Assembly (NCBI GenBank): GCA_900169235.1
Contig: FWCC01000181.1
Span: 1 to 64,000, forward strand
From: Zarea fungicola
Lineage: Eukaryota; Ascomycota; Sordariomycetes; Hypocreales; Cordycipitaceae
Direction of reading: 5' to 3'
DNA length: 64,000 nucleotides
Position 1 is the first letter of the stretch. Each line of letters begins with the position of its first letter. Both the position numbers and the translations under genes were made by a program. The notes under the pieces are model-generated. The model had not been told where the DNA came from and searched no databases. It saw only the letters and a program-made list of their open reading frames with translations. Of the stretch, positions 10,879-21,564 are shown one piece after another.

Positions 10879-13800
10879 GCCGCTAGTGGTGCCCTGCAAT
10901 CAGGGGACTTGTGGCGAGCGACTCAGGTTTGTAGGTAGGTCTAGTTATCGTAGCGACTCGGCAAAGGGTAGGCAGGAGGAGGGTTTCTGTCTTCGAGAAT
11001 AGGCAGTATGTCGTTGCAAAGACGAAGTTCAGAATTAAAGCCACGAATGTACTTTCGGAGTCAGAATGTTTGGCTCTCTTGGGAAAGTTGGAACAAGGGC
11101 CGGGGTGAGATTGTGCTAGAGAGCCCGGTACAGCATTGTTTGGGTTGGTTGGCCACCACCACCAGATTGTGTGGTTCTGGGAGAGTGTAAAGGTGGTGCG
11201 GTGGCTGTTGCGCCAGCCGTTTTCTGGGGCCGGCGGAGGGGGTTTTAGCGGGTGGCAAAGGTGGACTACAGTGGACTTACAGTGGACTACAGTGGGTGAT
11301 GGCTTGACATGCAACACAGGCAAACAGGCAACGGACAGGCAGTTGGCATTTGTTAGCATTGGCAGGCAAGGCAACAGGCCATCTATTCCCCCGGCTGACA
11401 GCCAAGTCCGCCCCAAGACACCACTGGTCAACTCATCATCAAACAAAACCTACCAAAAGGCCAATTCCAAAGTACAAGAGTGGCAAGGAGAGGGGCTTCT
11501 TTTTGAGGCATATACAACTCGCAGGAATTAGTGTTTGCAGCAAGCCACCCAAGACATCATCAAACCAGAGATGGAGGGGAAGTGTGCTACTACTTCTAGT
11601 CGTCGTGGCTGCATGATCCTGAGCACGTTGGAATGGACAGGGAGAATTGATGGATGGATGGTCGTCCACGGAACAAGGCTGCGTAGAAGCAGGGCACAGA
11701 CCCAGCAAGTGAGAGCTAATAAGTACCTCCAAACATGAATACATCCTAATTTGCTAGTTAGATAATGACGTTGGACGTGTCATTATAAGCTGTGCCGCTG
11801 GCAAGACAGGTCTTGTTTCTGTCAATGTATTTACATAAGTAGCTTGCGAGATGCGCTATATTTTGTGCATGGATTCACACCACGCACAAGGTAGGTACAT
11901 ACTAGTACCTGGTACGCACTACGCGTTAGTTAGCTCACTGCTAACCTAATATTAATGCACGATGTGGCGTGCCGGAAGAAGCCCTGTAAAATCAATCGCT
12001 GTGGAAACGAGCACCACCATTCGTCTGTGCTTGGAAAGGACAGGGATTCGGCTCTCTTGAATCTTATTACTTTGCTGTCATCAGTCCGGTCAACTCCAAA
12101 CAAATAACCACTACTCCGTACACCGTACGGTAACTACCCGCTTGTTCAAAAGGGTTATGAACCCGCTGAGACGAAAAATGGCGACACGGGCAGCACCGTT
12201 CATCGGCGCACGCGGGTCTAAAATAGGACAACTGACTAGCCGAAGCCTACCTTCCAGGAGTGAGATGAGAGTTTAATCTTGGCCGCAGCAACTTATGAAT
12301 GTACCATAATCAGCCCACAAAATCAATCAAATGCAGTCAACAGGAAGATGGGCCATCAACAACAAAGAAATGGGCCGTTGTCGTCATATAAACTCTCAAA
12401 CGCAACAAATTTCTGGCTGGCTGAGGCACACCTGGAGAGAGCGGTCAGCTACAGTCTCTCGGTTCCTTCAACGATACAAAGCAAATCCTTGCTTCTTGGG
12501 CGACATAGCAAGACATCTCATCGGCGGCGGAATCATGCTCAGCCGAAAGGGAGGGGGGACTATTAAATTCCCACGTTGCAACGCCACCCAGGCAAGGGAA
12601 CGGAAACCTGGGCACTAGTCCAACTCCCAGTTGACTCGGGAAAAAAATGTATCAACAAAAAGGTGCCTAATAACAAACTGTTATGTGACAACTGCAGCAT
12701 GCAGATGAGCTTGAGTTGCAGTTGGTGCAGCCAAGCGGGATGGGTGGAGCTCCTGCAGACGCCATCGACAAAGTGCGGCCCGTCAAAGTCATCTCTCCGC
12801 ATTTTTTATGTTTGCAATTTACCGCTTATTATTCATAGCTGCAGTCAATTTCTCGCTTGTCTTCCGGGGGGGAAAATAATTTACGTTATTTGTAGAAAGG
12901 GAAACTGCAAGGTTTTGCATATTTAAGAGGACTTTCATCCGTACCTCGACTCGCTCGCCATTGTCTCTTCTGTGGGAGTAGGTTCCGGCTGACCCAGGCT
13001 CCGGTTCCCGCCTCTCTCTGTTCTCCCTTTGGCATATCCCAAAACCAAAAGAAACGCGGAACGCGAAGCTTTCTGCGGATAAGGAAAAATGTCATCATGA
13101 AGTTTCCATCTGTAAAACTTACCGAATATGACGATCACTTGTATTACCTCACCTAACAGGGAAAATCCTCCCGTCTTATGTGCACCGTCGATGCTTTCGA
13201 CCTTCCATTCTGAGGAGCAAGCCACAGGCTCACTCCAGCACTAGCAAGCCCCCTCGCTGCCATGCCACCGCCCACTATGGCCTTTGCAAGTGGTGGTGGT
13301 GGGTAGAACTGGAAGAATGATCTTGGAGAACCTGTAGAAGAAGTGAGGAAATGTATCACCACCCTGCGGGAGTTTTGCAAATTTAACTAGCATATCAATA
13401 CAGCAGACCAGCAGCGAGGCTTGCCCAGCGCCTCATATTGCCTAAGTACATATATGCTAACTATACTTATGGTAATTAGATAGATGCATCACTACCAGTG
13501 CATGGTTCAGAATGTTTCTTTATGAGCGTAAGATTTGCCGTTGCCTCCAATTTGCGTAGTAGACGGCCAGTCAGCCGCGCCAAATAAACGGACTGGGCCA
13601 CGTTCACGTAGAAAGTTACAGGTCGATTTAAACACCACAACAATTTTTCGCTATGATTTATGGTAGCTATTATTTCACTGCTTTCGATTAATTTTATTTA
13701 TCCGATACTAATCTCACCCTATCGCTCGACACTTTCTCAATCCTGCTCCCCCACTGCATTCACAATCAGCCTACCCGAGACCACAAGTTCTTACACAAAT

Positions 13801-14313
13801 CGTTTCCCTCCTTCCTGTCAACCACTCATACAAACTCAGATTCCGTGTCCTGATTTCATGGTTCGTTTATTAGCCCACTCTTGAGTACCATGTCGCTTTC
13901 ATTCCCCTCCCAGTGCTCCCCTTCCTCCAACTACTTGGTGTCCGCAGCTGAAGCCAAACCACAATTCAATCCCAAGCTCACCTTAGCATTCTGTAAACAA
14001 CCAATCCCGAGGAATAAAATGAAGATTTGACCCATTTAATATCAACCCAAGGCTGATAAATGCCTGACCGAAGATTGTCTTTCATGAGCGCCTTGCCATG
14101 GTGCCCACTCCAAGACCCGCCCATATCCCCATGACTTCATGAGCATGAGCAGCCTGACGACACATGCGAAGCTGCAAGTCGAACTACAGCCGGCCTGCAC
14201 GCATCATAATAACAGGCTCCTGTTCTGTATTTTTTTTTGTCCAATTCTAAAAAAAAAAAAATCATATTTTTATCATGTTTTTAGAAACGCTTCTGCGCTG
14301 ATTTTAACTCTCA
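10879..14313. other. 3.4-kb non-coding stretch: kinase leader and flank
   Basis: No convincing gene. The part next to 10.9 kb is probably the promoter and long leader of the kinase gene. Contents noted: a short direct repeat at 11261-11296, a TACTCCGTAC motif near 12113, and poly(A)/poly(T) runs near 14228-14262. ORFs of up to 190 codons start at non-ATG codons and show no domain. Confidence 0.5.
11261..11296. repeat. Short tandem repeat, unit GTGGACTACA
   Basis: Three consecutive near-identical 10-11 base units (the middle one has an extra T), followed by a partial fourth. It lies upstream of the kinase gene. It is too short and too regular in spacing to be a CRISPR; replication slippage is the simplest origin. 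Confidence 0.7.
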
Positions 14314-15241
14314 CTAGTAAAGGAATAATCTCTTCTTCGCATCCTCCACCACCCACGCCAGCCCCTCCTTCAGATTTCTGCCCGTCATGGCGCTGCACTG
14401 AAGGATGTGCCACTGATGCGACCGAATCTCGTCCAGTCGGAGAGACTTTATTGCAGGGTTTTGTTAGTTTTATTTTCCCTTCTTCTTCCGTAGACGTTCC
14501 GATCACCAGCCTCAATAATACGTCTCTCGTCTTACCTGGAGGATCTCCTCTTCTGTCATGCACCCATCCACGTCGGTCTTGTTGGCGAATATCAATAGAC
14601 AGGCACCTGCCAAACGCTATCAAAAGAAACACCATTAGCTTGCGTCTATCGTGTTCATCTTTTCCCCCTCCTTTTTTGCGCCCGTTTTCTTTTCTTCTGG
14701 CGTACCTCTTCCTGTAATAGACCATGCAGCTCGTCTCTGCAGTCGTCAATGCGCAGCCGGTCCGTCGAGTCGACAACCCAGATCAGCGCATCCGTCTTTT
14801 CAAAGTAATTTCGCCAGTATGAGCGCAACGTCTTTTGTCCACCGACGTCCCCTTTTATCTCCTATTAGTAAGGCGATTTTATTTGCTTTCACATAACTAT
14901 ACACTGCAACTTTTTAAAATAAAAAACTCACATATATTTAGCTTGTATCTAGGCACCGTTATTAGCCCGCCACCCGCGAAACGAATTCTGTCTGCTGAAC
15001 TCACCCGTCGTAGTCTATCGTCTTGATGATGAAGCCCAGCGTCGGGCTGACTGTGTTGACATCCTCATTTAGAATCCTTTTGACGATTGTCGTCTTCCCA
15101 GCATTGTCTAGTCCACTGTCAGGGGCGTTGTCAGTCTTCAGCCTGGTTGCCTGCCGCTGCACTATGGGAATCGCCAACTGACAGCATTAGGATGCGCATC
15201 TCCTTGTCCTTGAGACGCGCTTTCCGTAGGATTGACAGCAT
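14314..15241 (-). CDS. arl2: ARL2-type small GTPase (Alp41/Cin4 family)
   Basis: Six exons: 15241-15183, 15115-15005, 14948-14932, 14851-14706, 14616-14536, 14445-14314, giving 181 residues with consistent phases. The family acts in tubulin folding with cofactors and in microtubule assembly. Motifs: P-loop GLDNAGKT (21-28), switch I SPTLGF, switch II WDVGGQK (63-69) and the guanine-specificity NKTD (123-126). The chain begins MLSILRK, so Gly2, the myristoylation site of ARF proteins, is absent; ARL2 proteins generally do not depend on myristoylation. The third exon is only 17 nt and encodes the turn into WDVGG. The fourth exon uses acceptor AAAAG at 14852, because an upstream TAG acceptor would bring in a stop codon. 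The gene lies in the same orientation as the GNAT-like gene about 450 bp upstream. Confidence 0.95.
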
Positions 15242-15696
15242 GATGAGTGCAAATTGTGTTTCTGTTTTAATCCTTCAAGATCTGGATCCTTTCTTCTTCT
15301 TTAACCACCGTCGCCTTTTTGTAAACAGGAGAAGTGATGAGCATATGAAAGAAACAGAACGCGGAACGAACTTGCTGCATCACACGTGATGGACCCGTCT
15401 AATATTCAGAATCAGTCGCCTTTGCAACACAACCAGCTTCATTCACACAAGAAAAGTAGGACAAATTTTTTTCTTCTTTTTTTCTTTTCTTTTTTTTTTT
15501 TTTTTTAATTTTTAATTTTATTTAAATCCTGTATTGAAAATTTCGTCCAGTTTAATTTCTAATAGTTCGAGCTAATTTTTCATAAACGTAGTCTTTCAGG
15601 GCCGTAAGCCTTGGCCATCAATATTTGCAGCAACAGAAAACTCTAGTACAAAACGAGGTTCCCACGGCATCTAATCCAGGTAAGCATAAGAGCTCA
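15242..15696. other. Intergenic, poly(T)-rich
   Basis: Promoter side of ARL2 and 3' flank of the next gene. Contains long T runs at about 15466-15506. No gene seen. Confidence 0.5.
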
Positions 15697-17498
15697 TCAA
15701 GTCAAGCGGACATTTTCTAGAGGTTGGGCCTCTAGCTCCCAGATGAACAAATCAAGCCAACACAGTTTATCGTCCCGCATCTCGCTCTTCAAGCATGTGA
15801 GATGCCCAACTTGAGTGAACCCAAACTGTTCCAATAGCGGTTTGCGGGACGGCAGCCGCTGGTCTTCAATGTGGCTGTCAAGGTATTCAACAAATACACG
15901 AGAATACTGGCGTGAATTCCTGGAAGAAGGATGCTCATACACCTCAGCGGACTCAGTGCACTCCCAATCGAAGTCGATCAGGCTGCGGTGGACTGTTGAG
16001 ACTGACATCAGTATCCTGTCCAGAAGAGCAGCACCGTACTTCTTGCTCCGGTAATCTGGGTGTACAAATAGAGTCACGTAACAGGAGTGGTCAGAGCGAC
16101 CCTCCTGGGTATCCACGTTTGCACCCTGGCGTGGCAGAGCAAAGGCGTAGCCCACGATAGAGGAAGGTTTTGACTGCGATGTCGCTTTGCTGTACTTTAG
16201 ATACGCATTGTACGTCCGGTCTGAGGTGGCGGTGGGCCAGTTTGCACGATTAAGAAGGGGATCGTCGGCAGTAGCCACAATAAACGGCCTCTGATCCCTT
16301 TTGCACAGCAAAAAAATCTTTTGCATGTCCCACGTCTTGACCACAGAGACCGCGGAAGGGTGTGGGCTCTTGCCATCAGCCTTGCGTCTCTGGTCTGCGT
16401 TCATGATGTCAGCAATCTCAGCAATATCACTATCCACCGCTGGCCGGATCTTGCAGTCGGCCTTTGGAAAGAAGCTCTGTTCCTCGGCAGGGGAAGGAGA
16501 AAGCTTTTGTTGAGACGCCCTTTTCTGCCTGAACATCTCAGCAAGTTTTGCCCTGGCTCGCATCTCACGGTTAATTTGCATGTCGGATGTCATGTTTCCT
16601 CGTCTCCAGTCCGGCTCGGACTGAATATCGTTATGAGCTCGTCGAGTCTCAGGTTGCTCGATAGCAGGGAGCAACTCTCCTGTCATGGGGTCAATCTCAC
16701 AGCAATGCGATTGAGATTCATTGTTGTTGATTACGGCCAAGGCAGCAGATACTGGGGCCTCCTTAGTATCAATCACCCAGGCGGCAACAGACAGAGAACG
16801 ACGCCTGGTTGATTGCGTGTGAGATTCGTTTTTGGTGGGCAGCTCCCCTATCCGTGATTCAGAGTCTTCTTCTTGAATGGGGGATGTTTCTTGTAGCTCA
16901 GGCGTGTCCGGGACGTCTGTCAGGGCACTGACGTTCCAAGACGATGCTGTGCCATATGCAAGTGGTGGCGTTTGCGCGGCATCTTGAACTGTCTCTTCTA
17001 GCTTTGTCCATTTTGCGGCCAGCGGAGCTTCCTTTTCTTCCGACGTGTCAATGAACGAGGCAGGCTTGACATTGGCAACACTACTGGGACTTCTTGCTGG
17101 CGAATGATAGTCCTGAGGCTCTCCAACGGGGGAGCTGCTCTTCTCATGATCTGTTCTGCTGCCGACGTCATGACAGTTGCTTTGGATTTCAGGTGCTGGC
17201 GGTGCCGCTCCAGACAGCTGCTTGATGTACGGTGGTGATTCTTTGTTCTCGTCTAGAGACAGTCAGTGTTGATGTCGTATTATGAATAGAGAGCCAAATC
17301 ACCTTGAGCATTTGACTCATTTTGAACGGATCCCTCATTCTGTACTTCTACAGCAGCCAGCTCCTGTTTAGAAGCCAGTTCTTCTTCGGCAGCCGCTGCA
17401 CACTCATCCAGGACCCATTCCAAGAGACCGATATAGTCATCGGGCAAATCTTCTTTGGGCTGGACCTCCAGAGCTTTCCATTGTACTGTGACTGACAT
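15697..17498 (-). CDS. GNAT-fold acetyltransferase-like protein with long disordered N-terminus
   Basis: Two exons, 17498-17303 and 17252-15697, giving 583 residues. The intron has donor GTGATT, a CACTGAC branch-like box and acceptor CTCTAG. Exon 2 has no ATG for its first 400 bases, so the gene is easily truncated by automated calling; the frame is open throughout and joins exon 1 in phase. Residues 1-330 are rich in Glu, Ser, Pro and Ala and look disordered apart from a short N-terminal helical part (MSVTVQWKALEVQPKEDLP). Residues about 332-555 resemble a GNAT domain: an IRPAV..DIAEIADIM start, then the acetyl-CoA-binding core near 456-480 (CYVTLFVHPDYRSKKYGAAL), where the usual Gln/Arg-x-x-Gly-x-Gly/Ala loop reads RSKKYGAA. 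The substrate cannot be inferred. Short GNAT proteins of moulds are the likely relatives; the fused N-terminus is not something I can name. Confidence 0.8.
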
Positions 17499-17872
17499 TG
17501 CGCGCACAAAAACCGACCAGTCTGCGGCATGAGGGGTAGAAGATGAGAAGATGAGAAGAGTATGAAGAAAATGAAGAGTGTGACAGAATAGAAGAAAGGT
17601 TGAAGCCTAAATACCTCCGTTTGCACGCTGCCAGCTGGCAAACACACGCTGCGCAGCTGGCAACTCGCGGCCGCACGCCATGACCTCTGCATCTTAACCG
17701 GTGAGCGGGGATAACGCATCTATTGATACCAGGAGTATGCCCTGTTACTGGAACTATTAGAATAGCTCTGCCCAGGTATCAGCGAGCTTGACCTTATTTT
17801 TCGATTCACAAAATTGTCTCCCATCTGAACGGCTAAGTAGATCATCCTCATTAGGTTCGAATTATGCTCATC
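17499..17872. other. Promoter region of GNAT-like gene
   Basis: Pyrimidine/purine-biased leader next to the minus-strand start. No gene seen. Confidence 0.45.
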
Positions 17873-17963
17873 GGCCGCGTGGCCTAATGGTTAAGGCGCT
17901 AGATTTCGGTTCTCACTTGACGATATTCTCTAGAGATTCCAGGTTCGACTCCTGGCGTGGTCG
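17873..17963 (+). tRNA. tRNA-Arg(UCG) with an 18-nt intron
   Basis: Acceptor arm GGCCGCG pairs with CGTGGTC, including two G-T pairs. The D arm is GCC-loop-GGC, the anticodon stem CTAGA pairs with TCTAG, and the T arm is CCAGG TTCGACT CCTGG. The anticodon loop TTTCGG gives anticodon TCG at 17906-17908. The intron at 17910-17927 starts just after position 37, the canonical place, leaving a 73-nt mature molecule with discriminator G. A run of 11 T bases at 17981-17991 would stop RNA polymerase III. Confidence 0.93.
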
Positions 17964-18657
17964 CAGTACATGTTAAAGTGTTTTTTTTTTTGCTGCTTTG
18001 GGCTGAATGAGGAGCTCAATTCATTTAATTTTTGTTTGGCTTACACTCCGATGCGTAACATCTCAATGCACGTTTGAGGGTAGGTAGGTTGGCTTGGTGA
18101 AGTCTGATTTAAGAATTGTTGCGCATCAACAACTATACGGCCTCACATCCAACATGTAACACGGCTCTGTAGCGGAATAATCAGCGGCAAGTAGTTTTCA
18201 GCACGAACATATATTTCATCAACTCAAAGTATGTAGCATCATCATGGCGCACAAAAAATTATTGAAATGTGGCACAGAAACGTGTAACCTGTGGCTATAA
18301 AAGATTGCGCTGGGCCGCCAACCTTGCCACTGTTATTAGGCCTTCAGCGCTAATAGGAGCTTATCCCCTTTTTAGTACTTGGGGTTCCGCCGCCAGCGAC
18401 TCAGAGTACTCATACTGGTCAGCCGACATCGGTAGCGTGCGGCTAGCATCGTTATCTGAATGTTCGGCATAACTAGAAAAGTGACCTCCACCGCCAGTCA
18501 GATCCAACAATTTGTACTCTAGTTTATTTATCGCGAAGGTTGGCCAGAAAAACTGTCGTTCTGTTTCTGTGCATAGGCAGAAGACACAGTTGTAAACAGT
18601 ACAACCTGGTCAACTCGGCGTGTTGTGACGGGGAAACCGCAACTCGATTTCGCAACA
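17964..18657. other. Intergenic region
   Basis: Begins with the pol III terminator run of the tRNA and ends at the sideroflexin start. No gene seen. Confidence 0.5.
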
Positions 18658-19877
18658 ATGTCGGCCTCACTTCCTGGCGATCGCGAGCTACCGCGCTCGC
18701 AGTTTGATCTTTCAACCTACGCGGGACGAGTTCGCCATGCAATTACGCTGACGGATCCCAGGTGCGTCACCAGAAACTGACTATTGAGTGCAATGAGCTG
18801 CATTGCGCCCATGGTTGAACCTCGATCCTGTCTTCTCGCCAGCGGTTTGCTAACAAAAACTTCGCAGCACTCTGTTTGCCGGAAAATCAGGCCTCGAAAC
18901 TGCCAAGCAGCTTGTGACGAAATACAAGACGGGCGAGATCAAGGACATGACGCCAGAGTTATGGAACGCGAAGAAGATTGTCGACTCGACGTTGCACCCA
19001 GGTAGGTCCCGAGAACCAGAACCAATGATAATGCAGCACTAACAGGGAGCTAGATACCGGCGAAGCTGTTTTCCTGCCCTTTCGAATGTCGTCCTTTGTC
19101 CTTTCCAACCTCGTCGTCACTGTGGGCATGCTACAACCCGGCCTGGGCACGGTGGGCACTGTCGGCTGGCAGATTGCTAACCAGTCGCTCAACGTCGCGG
19201 TTAACAGCTCAAACGCGAACAAGTCCTCGCCCATGACGACAGCCACGCTCGCCAAGTCATATGGAATTGCCGTGACGGCGTCCTGTTCGGTGGCGCTGGG
19301 TCTCAACGCTCTTGTGCCGCGCCTACGCGTCGCACCTTCTACCAGAAATATTCTGAAGCGCCTGATTCCCTTTGCGGCTGTCGCCTCAGCCGGCGCTCTT
19401 AATGCCTACATTATGCGTCGCGGCGAAATCGTGACGGGCATTGACGTTCGCCCTGTCATCTCGGATGAGCAGAAAAAGAAGCTGCAGGAGGAGGGTAAGT
19501 CGGAGCGTGACATTCCCTCGCTGGGCCGCAGCCAAAAGGCGGCCAAGCTGGCAGTCTACGAGACGGCGGCGAGCCGTGTCTTCAACAACAGCCCCATTAT
19601 GATCATTCCAGCTATGGTGCTGTATCACATTCAGGAGAAGCAGGCGTGGTACAAGCGGTTGATGGCCAAGCAGTGGGTGCAGTCGCGACCCAGGGTGGCC
19701 ATGATGGTGCCCATCGGCCTCAACTTGGGCTTAATTACAGTGGTATCATTTGCAGCACTACCCCTGGCACTGGCCGTTTTCCCTCAGCAGCAGGAAATTA
19801 GCGCAGACGACCTGGAGCCCGAGTTCCACGGGAAAGGTGGTGATCGAGGCAAGGTTTGGTTCAACCGTGGCCTGTAG
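18658..19877 (+). CDS. fsf1: Sideroflexin (mitochondrial inner-membrane carrier, Fsf1-like)
   Basis: Three exons, 18658-18761, 18868-19001 and 19054-19877, giving 353 residues, the usual size for the family. Sideroflexins sit in the mitochondrial inner membrane; animal SFXN1 moves serine for one-carbon metabolism, while the substrate of the yeast homologue Fsf1 is less certain. Visible hallmarks are an N-terminal FDLSTYAGRVRH, the conserved HPDTGE motif at the exon 2/3 junction (residues about 77-82), FRMSSF just after it, and four to five hydrophobic segments with polar loops (near 95-115, 150-170, 185-210 and 315-335). The N-terminus has no cleavable presequence, as expected for a carrier with internal targeting. 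Intron 2 has a clear CACTAAC branch box. No direct link with neighbours is seen. Confidence 0.95.
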
Positions 19878-20518
19878 AGTCATCAATTAATACCCAAAAG
19901 CCTTCGACTCGACGATGTTTGCGGTTGCGGGTTAAATACAGCAGAAACGGTGCAATTTGCATTTTGGCTTTTCATTAGATGGCGATATAAGATAGCCATA
20001 GAGGGCTCAAAAGTTTCATAAATAAGTAGAGGTAGAGGCATCAGCTTTTCAATTTTTTTTTTTTTTTCAAAATAATGGCAAGTCCTAGAGTGAGTCTCAA
20101 CGTTGGTCTGGAGATGGCTATGGCCACGACAGCAGAATCTTTGAAGGGCACAGTACGCTGGATATGACCTGAACGATACATGTATTCAATTGTTTTCTAT
20201 TCGTATAAAAAAAGAGAAAATTGAATGGAAATGGAAATTGAAGGTAAAACCAAAGTAGCTTATTGCATTGCTCCATTGCATAATAAAGGTTGTTGTAGGA
20301 GCTGCCCCAATCGCCAGCTTCGCGTCGATGTATCCGGTGAACCAGTGCAAAAAGTTCCCTATGTTGAAAAATTGACAAATATGAATCATGGCAACTGTTG
20401 AGAGTTTACAAACCCAAGTGCTTTTTAGATTCCTGAGCGCCCAATTGCTGAAGGAAGCCTGGACACTCTGCATGTCGTTTGACTGATCGATTCTTACATG
20501 AATCTTACTTGGCTGCAG
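19878..20518. other. 3' flank of sideroflexin; no supported gene
   Basis: Contains a poly(T) run near 20055-20068. On the minus strand around 20410-20470 a short coding-like peptide (FLQQLGAQESKKHLG) ends in a stop, but I could not connect it to a gene with legal splice sites. Confidence 0.4.
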
Positions 20519-20736
20519 TTACCCGTGAGCTTTCTGCAGCAACTGGTGCCAGAAGGGGATGTACAGGATGGCCTCTGTGTAGAAGGACGCCGCAGTTAAT
20601 AGAGATAGTTGGTAAATCATGAATACAATCTCTCTCTGCTACAATCAAGTGACGTGCGTCAACGGCGAGGATGTACCGCATGAGACCATTGGGTGTGACA
20701 ATGGGTCTCCCAGCACACCCAGCCAATGAAGATCAT
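20519..20736 (-). CDS. Tentative small membrane-protein gene, 59 aa
   Basis: A two-exon model (20736-20677 and 20638-20519) joins in phase and yields 59 residues beginning MIFIGWVCWET and ending PFWHQLLQKAHG. The second exon encodes a hydrophobic, aromatic stretch typical of a membrane segment. Weak points: the intron is only 38 nt, and the frame stays open upstream of the ATG, so the true start or exon structure may differ. I recognise no family. It would be tail-to-tail with sideroflexin. It may also be a decayed gene or non-coding. Confidence 0.2.
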
Positions 20737-21285
20737 GTTGGAGAGACAGGTCGGGTCTGGTCTGATGGAGGCGTTGATAAACGATGGCAACCGGCGAGAC
20801 AAAAAACTTGATTCGCCAGCGCGCGCAACGCGCTCGTGGGAGTGGGCTTTGTTTACATGCCGCTTTGGGCAAGATGCGTGAACTAACAGAGGCTACCTAA
20901 CATATTGTATTTTTCAGTGAACGAGGCGAGAAAAGAAAACGGTCGAAAACTTTACACGATTCTGGCATAATATACAACTAACACGAGGGCATGTATATTG
21001 GTGTGTGAGTGGCTGCGCAGAGTAAAGTTTGCTTGACTGGAATGCGTGTTTAATTGACGACCCCCTGCTAGACCGGCCAGATATCGTGGCCGGTTCCCTT
21101 GCAGGGGAGTTACAAGCTTGCAGCGAGTGTCAAGTACCTTGTCTTAGCGGCAGCCAGTGCTCAACATTACGGACGGTTCGGCTCAGACACGCCCATGAAA
21201 ACGCGCTAAAATAAAGCTGCGCACACTGTGGGAGGTACATGTGCTGTCCCTGTCCATTGTACCTCGACCACTTCCAAGTAATGCT
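20737..21285. other. Intergenic region
   Basis: On the minus strand the frame of the tentative 59-aa model stays open upstream to about 20880 without an ATG. Nothing else supported. Confidence 0.4.
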
Positions 21286-21446
21286 CTAATCCTGGTCGTA
21301 CGTCGCCGTCTGACGAGCTGCGACTTCTTCCGCCCTTTTCTGCTTCTTGACTTTCTTAGACGCAGCGGCCTTTCCCCTGGAGGGTAGAGCGTGTACAAAA
21401 TTAACCCTTACCCAGACGGTCGGTGCGGAATCAGAGTAATTGCCAT
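21286..21446 (-). CDS. Candidate 41-aa basic microprotein
   Basis: Two exons, 21446-21412 and 21376-21286, join in phase with a GTAAGG donor and CTCCAG acceptor. The product starts MAITLIPHRPSG, has a Lys-rich core (SKKVKKQKRAEE) that could be a nuclear signal or a nucleic-acid-binding helix, and ends TATYDQD. The implied intron is 35 nt, below the usual fungal minimum. The same frame is also open without splicing but then lacks an ATG, so an upstream exon is an alternative. It is divergent from the gelsolin-like gene, 118 bp apart. I do not recognise the family. Confidence 0.3.
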
Positions 21447-21480
21447 GTCCTTTGTGGTTTAAGTTGACAGACGGCTAAGA

Positions 21481-21497
21481 GAAACGTTTCGAAACGG
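21481..21497. promoter_or_regulatory. Overlapping palindromes in a divergent promoter
   Basis: GAAACGTTTC and GTTTCGAAAC overlap here, between the two divergent start codons at 21446 and 21565. The arrangement suggests a binding site for a dimeric factor. The GAA/TTC spacing does not fit a canonical heat-shock element. Regulatory role is inference only. Confidence 0.3.
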
Positions 21498-21564
21498 TCC
21501 GACGCCGCCTTCCCGCCTAGTGCTTTACTTTAGGTGTTTTGGCTTATACACAGTAGACGAAACC

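Noticed and set aside
11261..11296. Evenly spaced repeats considered as a CRISPR-like array
   Set aside because: Units are 10-11 bases and directly adjacent with no spacers, in a eukaryotic genome.
10883..11446. 187-codon minus-strand frame upstream of the kinase
   Set aside because: No ATG-supported start and no domain; probably leader or promoter sequence.
17850..17860. Second B-box-like GGTTCGA just before tRNA-Arg
   Set aside because: No T stem or acceptor stem can be formed around it.
21481..21497. GAA/TTC palindrome considered as a heat-shock element
   Set aside because: Spacing between GAA and TTC is four then zero bases, not the two bases of the canonical element.
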